A stretch of DNA of 64,000 bases. Origin: Prevotella sp. P5-92 (GTDB lineage: Bacteria > Bacteroidota > Bacteroidia > Bacteroidales > Bacteroidaceae). Each line of letters opens with the position of its first letter. The first letter of the stretch is position 1. Shown here one piece after another: positions 58,851 to 64,000 of this stretch. The translations under genes and the position numbers were made by a program. The stretch spans positions 62,001 to 126,000 of the forward strand of contig NZ_NPJG01000038.1 of assembly GCF_002251245.1 (NCBI RefSeq), given 5' to 3'. The notes under the pieces were generated by a model that saw nothing but the letters and a program-made list of their open reading frames with translations, was not told the DNA's origin and made no database searches.

Positions 58851-59465
58851 ATGGGTAAAATAAAAATACAGAAAAAAGACGTCTGGATTGACATGACTCC
58901 TATGTCAGACGTGATGACCCTGCTTCTGTGCTTCTTCATGTTGACATCAACATTTTTGCAGCCAGAACCAGTGCAGGTCACTACGCCAAGTTCAGTGTCG
59001 GAAGTCAAGGTGCCTGAGAAGAATGTACTTACCATTCTTGTCAGCCCAGAAGGAAAAATCTTCGTCGGCACTGATAACAAAAACGACATGCAGAGCATCA
59101 TGCAGACTGTCACTGACAAGTTCGGCGTCTCGCTGAACGCGGCTCAGATAAAGAAATTCAAAGAGGAATCTATGGTTGGCGTTCCAGTCGCTAAGATGCC
59201 TGAATATCTTAATCTCGAGCCAGACCAGATGGCACAGGTGATCCAGAAAATGGGTGTCCCCACCGATAGTATCGATGGTGGCAAGAGTGAATTTCAAGAG
59301 TGGGTACAGGCCGCGGTTGATGCAAATCCTGACATAAAGCTCGCCATCAAGTGCGACGCCAAGACTCCTTACAAGGTGGTCAAGGCCGTGATGTCTGAGC
59401 TTCAGGACATGAACCAGAACCGTTACCAGCTGATTACGAATCTTAAAACATCGTCGGAGGAATAA
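58851..59465 (+). CDS. exbD: ExbD/TolR-family protein 1
   Basis: A 204-residue protein with one N-terminal membrane segment (DVMTLLLCFFMLTSTFLQ) that carries the conserved Asp in DMTPMSDVMTLLLCFF, required for proton translocation, followed by a periplasmic ExbD domain. It lies 28 bases after exbB and 2 before the second exbD. Two different ExbD proteins per operon are normal in Bacteroidota. Confidence 0.94.
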   Translation: MGKIKIQKKDVWIDMTPMSDVMTLLLCFFMLTSTFLQPEPVQVTTPSSVSEVKVPEKNVLTILVSPEGKIFVGTDNKNDMQSIMQTVTDKFGVSLNAAQIKKFKEESMVGVPVAKMPEYLNLEPDQMAQVIQKMGVPTDSIDGGKSEFQEWVQAAVDANPDIKLAIKCDAKTPYKVVKAVMSELQDMNQNRYQLITNLKTSSEE

Positions 59466-59467
59466 AC

Positions 59468-60112
59468 ATGGCAAAGAAAAAAGCGAGCAAGCAAAAGAAA
59501 ATGAACACCCGCGTGGACTTCACGCCTATGGTGGACATGATGATGCTTCTTATCACGTTCTTCATGCTGTGTACAACCTTGAGCAAGCCTCAGGCCATGC
59601 AGCTGACGATGCCAAGCAACGACAAGAATGTGCAGGATGAAGACAAGTCTGCTACAAAGGCTTCTCACACCATCACCATCATTCTTGCAGGCAATGACAA
59701 GATTTATCATATTGATGGACTTCCTAACTACGAAGACGCTACTTGCCTTAAGGAAACCACATGGGGCAACAACGGCATTCGCAAGGTGCTCAAAGAGCAC
59801 GTTACCGAGGAAGGTATCTCTCCAGTAGCGAAGATTATGGTAGCTAAGAACGAACTCGACAAGAAGAAGCTCTCTAACTCGAAGATGACCGACGAGCAAT
59901 ATCAGAAGGCATTGGCTGAGATTAAGAACGGTAATCTTGACAACGAGAAAGTTCCTACCTTGACTATCATTATCAAGCCTCTTGACACTGCTTCTTATAA
60001 GAACATGGTTGACGCACTTGACGAAATGCAGATCTGCTGCATCGGTAAGTATGTGATCGACAAAATTAACGAAAACGACCAAAAGCTTCTGGCTTTGAAG
60101 GGAGTTAAGTAA
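59468..60112 (+). CDS. exbD: ExbD/TolR-family protein 2
   Basis: A 214-residue second ExbD, with basic N-terminus KKKASKQKKMNTRVDFTPMV, the membrane segment DMMMLLITFFMLCTTLS and an intact Asp in VDFTPMVDMMMLL. The periplasmic part is longer and of different sequence from the first copy. It starts two bases after the first exbD stop, showing translational coupling. Confidence 0.94.
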   Translation: MAKKKASKQKKMNTRVDFTPMVDMMMLLITFFMLCTTLSKPQAMQLTMPSNDKNVQDEDKSATKASHTITIILAGNDKIYHIDGLPNYEDATCLKETTWGNNGIRKVLKEHVTEEGISPVAKIMVAKNELDKKKLSNSKMTDEQYQKALAEIKNGNLDNEKVPTLTIIIKPLDTASYKNMVDALDEMQICCIGKYVIDKINENDQKLLALKGVK

Positions 60113-60137
60113 TTAACATTTTAAAAAAGAAAGAACA

Positions 60138-60971
60138 ATGTCAAAAGTAGATCTTATTGATAATAATTGGGTCGATCTTGTATTCGAAGGCAGAAATAAG
60201 GAATACGGCGCCTATGTCCTCCGTAAGGACACTGGTAAACGTAACCTTAAGTCTATGCTCATCGTCTTCGCCACGATTATCGCGATCATGGTGGGTGTTT
60301 GGGCAAAGGTAGCTATCGAAAACGCTTTCCCCAAAAAGGTTGCTATGGATACCGATGTCGAGCTTATGAAACTTGCCGAAAAGAAAGAGGCAAAGGTCGA
60401 AAAGAAGGCACCGGTGAAAGTTGAAGAACAGAAGGTCGTTGAAAAGGTTAAGAGCTCTGTGAAGTTTACTCCTCCAGTCATCAAAAAGGACGACGAGGTA
60501 AAGCCAGAAGAGGAGCTCAAGTCTCAGGAAGACCTTAACAAGACCAATACTGCTATCGGTTCGTTCGACGTGAAAGGTAATGACGAAGCCGGAGGTGAAG
60601 TGCTTAAGGCTAAGGAAGTAATCGCACAGCCCGAACCACCGAAGGAAGAGGAGACCAAGATCTTCGAAGTCGTTGAGCAGATGCCATCGTTCCCTGGTGG
60701 ACAGGCAGCTCTCTTCGAGTTCCTCTCAAAGAACATCCGCTACCCGGTTGTTGCTGAGGAGAATGGTATCCAAGGTCGTGTCATCGTGACATTCGTCGTT
60801 GAGCGCGACGGTTCAATCACCGACGTTAGGGTTGCCAAGTCTGTCGATCCTTCTCTCGATAAGGAGGCCGTACGTGTGACGAAGAGCATGCCTCACTGGA
60901 ACCCTGGTATGCAGAATGGTGGTCCAGTGCGTGTGAAGTTCACACTTCCAGTAACCTTCAGATTGCAGTAA
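60138..60971 (+). CDS. tonB: TonB energy transducer
   Basis: A 277-residue TonB. A short cytoplasmic tail (LIDNNWVDLVFEGRNKEYGA), one membrane segment (about 38-60), a Lys/Glu/Pro-rich periplasmic linker (about 75-185) and the TonB C-terminal domain (about 195-277, GRVIVTFVVERDGSITDVRV, MPHWNPGMQNGGPV). It passes energy from ExbBD to TonB-dependent transporters such as the SusC at 7968-11159. Whether this copy serves that one cannot be told. Confidence 0.95.
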   Translation: MSKVDLIDNNWVDLVFEGRNKEYGAYVLRKDTGKRNLKSMLIVFATIIAIMVGVWAKVAIENAFPKKVAMDTDVELMKLAEKKEAKVEKKAPVKVEEQKVVEKVKSSVKFTPPVIKKDDEVKPEEELKSQEDLNKTNTAIGSFDVKGNDEAGGEVLKAKEVIAQPEPPKEEETKIFEVVEQMPSFPGGQAALFEFLSKNIRYPVVAEENGIQGRVIVTFVVERDGSITDVRVAKSVDPSLDKEAVRVTKSMPHWNPGMQNGGPVRVKFTLPVTFRLQ

Positions 60972-60989
60972 TAACTTTAATTAAAGTAT

Positions 60990-61949
60990 ATGACGCTTAA
61001 CAGATTCAACATATTGGTTGGACTGACTCTCATTTCAGGTTTGTTGTTGTCGTGTGGCAACAACAAACCTAAAAATGGTAGAACAGACACCTATTCTAAA
61101 GGAACCGTTTCGTTCGTTTGCGACAGTAGTTTCTGTCCTATAATAGACGAACAAAAGGAAATATTCGAACTCATGTATAAGGAGGCGCATCTCAAGCCTG
61201 TTTACACTAACGAAGTAGAGGGTGTCAAGATGTTGATGGACGAGAAGGTGTGGCTCGCCATAACAACACGTAACTTCACACCACAAGAAACGAAAAACCT
61301 TAAAGACCGTAGATTTCTTCCCAGGGCCATCCCTCTGGCTTACGACGGACTTGCTCTCATTGTCAACAATGAGAATCCTGACTCCTGCATCTCTGTAAAA
61401 GATATTAAACGTATTCTCTCCGGAGAGGTGAAGAAATGGAATGAGGTTTATCCTAAATCAAAATTAGGAGATTTTGACGTGGTATTTGACAATGCACAGT
61501 CAAGTACAGTGCGCTTCTGTGTAGATTCCATACTGAAAGGAAAACTTATCTCTTCGCCTCTTGTTACTGCTGTGAAAAGAAGCGAGGACGTGATAAATTA
61601 TGTATCATCTCACAAGGGTGCTCTCGGTGTCATCGGCTCAAATTGGCTTAACGACAAGCGCGACACCACTAACGTTACCTTCAACAAGAATATTCGCGTG
61701 GTATCGGTTAGCCGCCTCGATTCTGCTACAGTGCAGAACAGTTGGAAACCATACCAATATTATATATACAACGGAAACTATCCTTTGGTGCGCACGATAT
61801 ACGCATTACTAAACGACCCCCGAATGGGACTGCCATCGGGTTTCGCTGCATTCCTACAGTCGCCTAACGGCCAGCGTATTTTCCTCCGTGCAGGACTCCT
61901 TCCAGCATATGGACAACTGAATGTCAGGGAGGTTAATGTAAGCCAATAG
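60990..61949 (+). CDS. PstS-like substrate-binding lipoprotein
   Basis: A 319-residue lipoprotein (lipobox SGLLLSC, Cys22) with a PBP-like fold of the phosphate-binding class (SFVCDSSFCPIIDEQKEIFE, IPLAYDGLALIVNNENPDSC, SSTVRFCVDSILKG and GALGVIGSNWL). No PstCAB transporter genes follow. Instead it sits between tonB and a TPR gene, an arrangement common in Bacteroidota. A role in anion sensing or in the TonB complex is possible but not shown by the sequence. Confidence 0.88.
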   Translation: MTLNRFNILVGLTLISGLLLSCGNNKPKNGRTDTYSKGTVSFVCDSSFCPIIDEQKEIFELMYKEAHLKPVYTNEVEGVKMLMDEKVWLAITTRNFTPQETKNLKDRRFLPRAIPLAYDGLALIVNNENPDSCISVKDIKRILSGEVKKWNEVYPKSKLGDFDVVFDNAQSSTVRFCVDSILKGKLISSPLVTAVKRSEDVINYVSSHKGALGVIGSNWLNDKRDTTNVTFNKNIRVVSVSRLDSATVQNSWKPYQYYIYNGNYPLVRTIYALLNDPRMGLPSGFAAFLQSPNGQRIFLRAGLLPAYGQLNVREVNVSQ

Positions 61950-62021
61950 GTTCCGTGCGTTAAACTTTTAAGTCATTGAATCGTCATACGAGAAAATATT
62001 AATTATAAAATTAAATTGATT

Positions 62022-63443
62022 ATGAAACAGATGAAATATTTATTCGCAGGCGCGCTGATGTTAGGACTCAGCGTTCCAGTTATGGCTCAGGAGGACACAA
62101 AGACCATCGTTGAATCCATAACAAAGGTTATCAAGAGCAAGTCAGGTGACGTACAGGCTCAGGTAAAGGTAGTAGCTAAGAAGAATAAGAAGAATGCTGA
62201 CGTTCTCGTGGGTATCGGACGTGCTTTCTACGAAGTGAAAGATACGGCTAACGCACGCATTTATGCAGAACAGGCCAATAAGGCTGCCAAGAACAAGTGT
62301 GCTTCTGCATGGTTGCTCCTCGGCGATATCTCGGCTTTGTCTGACGACGGAGGTGCTGCCGCACAGCACTACCAGCAGGCTATCTATTTCGATCCACAGA
62401 ACCCTGAAGCATACTACAAGTATGCAAACGTTTACCGTAAGGTTAGTCCGACAGCTGCCGTCATGAAGCTCGAGGAACTCCGCGCAAAGCGCCCTGATGT
62501 AGCTGTTGACGCTCTCGCTGGACGTATCTACTATATGTCTAACGATTTCGACAAGGCTATCGCAGCATACAAGAAGGCCGACATTGCAAAGATGGAAGAA
62601 CGAGACATCACCGACTATGCTATGGCTCTTTATTTCAAGCAGAAGAATGCTGAGAGCCTCTCTGTAGCTCAGGAAGGTCTTAAGAAGAAGCCTCGTGACG
62701 CCGCTTTCAACCGTCTCGCTTTCTTCAACAGCACCGACTTGAAGAATTATGACCAGGCTCTTCTCTATGCTGATGCTCTCTTCAACAAGTCAGATAGCGC
62801 AAAATTCTCTTATTTCGACTATACATACTACGGAAACGCACTCAATGGCGCAAAGAAGTATGAAGAGGCTATTGATATGTTTAAGAAGGCTCTCGACCAG
62901 GAGTTTGACTCAAAAGATAAGAAGGCCGGTGTGATAAAGACTCTCTCTGACGCACTCAGCTCACAGGAGAAGTATGACGAGGCTATCAAGTACTACAACG
63001 ATTATCTTGCAGCCTATTCTACACCTACAGCTACCGACCACGCTGGTCTGCCACAGCTCTACTACTACAAGGCCAGCAAGGAGACAGGTGCAGATATGAT
63101 CGCTTCGCTCAAGAAGGCTGACGAGCTCTATGGAAAGTTGGCTGAGAAGTATCCAGACGCAATAGAATATGCTACTTTCTGGCGCGCCCGTGTCAACAAC
63201 GCCATGGACAACGAGCAGAAAGATGCACTCGCAAAGCCACACTATGAGAAGCTCATCGAGCTCTATAGCTCACGCACAGAGCTTAACAATGCTGACAAGA
63301 GCCGCCTTAAGGAAAGCTATCTCTACCTCATCTCTTACTATGCCCGCATAGCTGACGATATGGCAAAGGCTAAGGAATGTGCTGAGAAGCTTATTCAGAT
63401 TGATCCTGAGAATGCTGTAGCTAAGCAGGTATTGGGTATCTAA
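62022..63443 (+). CDS. Secreted TPR-repeat protein
   Basis: A 473-residue protein with signal peptide (MKQMKYLFAGALMLGLSVPV, ending MAQ). Most of it is tetratricopeptide repeats (for example ASAWLLLGDISALSDDGGAA, AAQHYQQAIYFDPQNPEAYY, EEAIDMFKKALDQEF and YDEAIKYYNDYLAAYS). It probably works as a periplasmic scaffold with ExbD/TonB or the preceding lipoprotein, since the order tonB-PstS-like-TPR recurs in the phylum. The start at 62022 is the ATG; a TTG two codons earlier is less likely. It ends the operon before a strong terminator. Confidence 0.9.
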   Translation: MKQMKYLFAGALMLGLSVPVMAQEDTKTIVESITKVIKSKSGDVQAQVKVVAKKNKKNADVLVGIGRAFYEVKDTANARIYAEQANKAAKNKCASAWLLLGDISALSDDGGAAAQHYQQAIYFDPQNPEAYYKYANVYRKVSPTAAVMKLEELRAKRPDVAVDALAGRIYYMSNDFDKAIAAYKKADIAKMEERDITDYAMALYFKQKNAESLSVAQEGLKKKPRDAAFNRLAFFNSTDLKNYDQALLYADALFNKSDSAKFSYFDYTYYGNALNGAKKYEEAIDMFKKALDQEFDSKDKKAGVIKTLSDALSSQEKYDEAIKYYNDYLAAYSTPTATDHAGLPQLYYYKASKETGADMIASLKKADELYGKLAEKYPDAIEYATFWRARVNNAMDNEQKDALAKPHYEKLIELYSSRTELNNADKSRLKESYLYLISYYARIADDMAKAKECAEKLIQIDPENAVAKQVLGI

Positions 63444-63497
63444 TCGCCAAGGTTCTTTTCAATAGTATCATAACGATAAATTATTAACATTATATTC

Positions 63498-63536
63498 ATG
63501 GGAGTATCGGTTTTTATCGATACTCCCATTCTTTTT
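63498..63536 (+). terminator. Terminator of the exbB-TPR operon
   Basis: ATGGGAGTATCG pairs with CGATACTCCCAT (63498-63509 with 63518-63529) around an 8-base loop and is followed by TCTTTTT. Confidence 0.9.
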
Positions 63537-63588
63537 CCCATCCCTTTCTCTTCTTGTCTTTTTTTTTATGTTAATTTATGTGTATTTA

Positions 63589-63622
63589 TTTGTTTGGTAA
63601 TTATTTTTTTTTGTACCTTTGC
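63589..63622 (+). promoter_or_regulatory. Promoter of the hybrid two-component gene
   Basis: TACCTTTG (63615-63622) is a perfect -7 element. Two TTTG boxes lie upstream, at 63589-63592 (22-base spacing) and 63593-63596 (18-base spacing), straddling the usual 19-21. Confidence 0.6.
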
Positions 63623-63660
63623 GAGTAATTAACTAACATTGTCTTAAAGTTTTGAACCTA

Positions 63661-64000
63661 ATGGAGAGAAAATATGAAATATTGCTATCCCTGCTTCTTC
63701 TGTGTCTAACAGCGGGAGCGCAGACTGGACGTTTGTTTAACACAGACAATGGCCTGTCAAGTTGTTTCGTCGGTCATGTTTACCAAGACCACGATGGCTT
63801 TATATGGGTTTCCACTCGAAACGGTTTGAACCGTTACGACGGATATAATTTTAAGGTCTTCAAAATCGGACTTCCTGGCTGTGATGGGATGAAGTCAAAT
63901 TATATCAATGTCGTTCTACAGAGTAAGGAAAAGACACTTTTCGTCGGTAATAACCGTGGAATCCAGACTTATTATAACGACAGCTTCCATGATGTGAGTC
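63661..64000 (+). CDS. Hybrid two-component sensor-regulator, N-terminal part only
   Basis: The visible 113 residues show a signal peptide (MERKYEILLSLLLLCLTAGA) followed by two-component regulator propeller (Reg_prop) repeats: FNTDNGLSSCFVGHVYQDHD, GFIWVSTRNGLNRYDGYNFK and NNRGIQTYYND. This is the periplasmic sensor start of a hybrid two-component system, a Bacteroidota regulator that binds oligosaccharides and activates a neighbouring utilisation locus. The histidine kinase, receiver and AraC-type parts would lie beyond the window edge, as would the locus it controls. Confidence 0.88.
   Translation, partial: MERKYEILLSLLLLCLTAGAQTGRLFNTDNGLSSCFVGHVYQDHDGFIWVSTRNGLNRYDGYNFKVFKIGLPGCDGMKSNYINVVLQSKEKTLFVGNNRGIQTYYNDSFHDVS

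Noticed and set aside
60990-61949. Phosphate ABC transport operon
   Set aside because: The PstS-like gene is not followed by pstC, pstA or pstB; the context is the TonB operon.

Overview
The window comes from a member of the Bacteroidota, most likely Prevotella/Segatella or a close relative. The evidence is a SusC/SusD polysaccharide utilisation locus, lipoproteins and GldH of Bacteroidota type, a PorT-like protein, hybrid two-component and DUF3836/DUF2264 genes, and promoters of the Bacteroidota form TTTG-N19/20-TAnnTTTG with few Shine-Dalgarno sites. No phage, conjugative element, CRISPR array, rRNA gene or intact insertion sequence was seen.

Layout. (1) 1-12.4 kb, minus strand: a beta-mannan utilisation locus. 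In transcription order it holds a secreted protein of unknown function, SusC, SusD, a surface glycan-binding lipoprotein and a GH26 lipoprotein, then a terminator-like hairpin and a structured leader, then a CE7 acetylesterase, a second GH26 mannanase and a GH130 mannosylglucose phosphorylase cut by the window edge. The model is: mannan bound and cut at the surface, oligosaccharides imported, deacetylated and cut in the periplasm, and Man-Glc phosphorolysed in the cytoplasm. (2) 12.7-21.4 kb: tRNA-Leu, manC, HIT protein, greA, a PAP2 membrane protein, a 1.1 kb repeat-rich gap, a PIF1-like helicase, a PorT-like protein and a ferredoxin. (3) 21.4-29.5 kb, minus strand: ABC ATPase, membrane protein, YtrA-type GntR regulator, MacB/LolD-type ATPase, two FtsX-type permeases, a HlyD-type adaptor and TolC. 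(4) 29.5-30.9 kb: a repeat island around a DUF3836 gene. (5) 30.9-44.5 kb: DUF2264 protein, MATE exporter, stand-alone IMP cyclohydrolase domain and the cell-shape operon mreB-mreC-mreD-PBP2-rodA, meeting a minus-strand operon metF-holB-ricT-gldH. (6) 44.5-52 kb: GH51 arabinofuranosidase divergent from a sugar porter and an orphan receiver protein, then a tricorn-like protease. (7) 52-64 kb: GLUG-protein remnant, tRNA-Met(CAU), START-like protein, LptF/G permease, ribBA, aminotransferase, the exbB-exbD-exbD-tonB operon with a PstS-like lipoprotein and a TPR protein, and the start of a hybrid two-component regulator.

The least explained material is intergenic. A stem-loop element built from 9-bp GAAGTTAAR units around a conserved core occurs twice (14.1 and 17.2 kb). 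A perfect 31-bp sequence occurs three times at 17.4-17.6 kb. Four unrelated tandem arrays surround the DUF3836 gene. A possible structured RNA ending in a hairpin lies at 15.38-15.67 kb. No undescribed defence or mobile system was recognised; these repeat families are the best candidates for something new.
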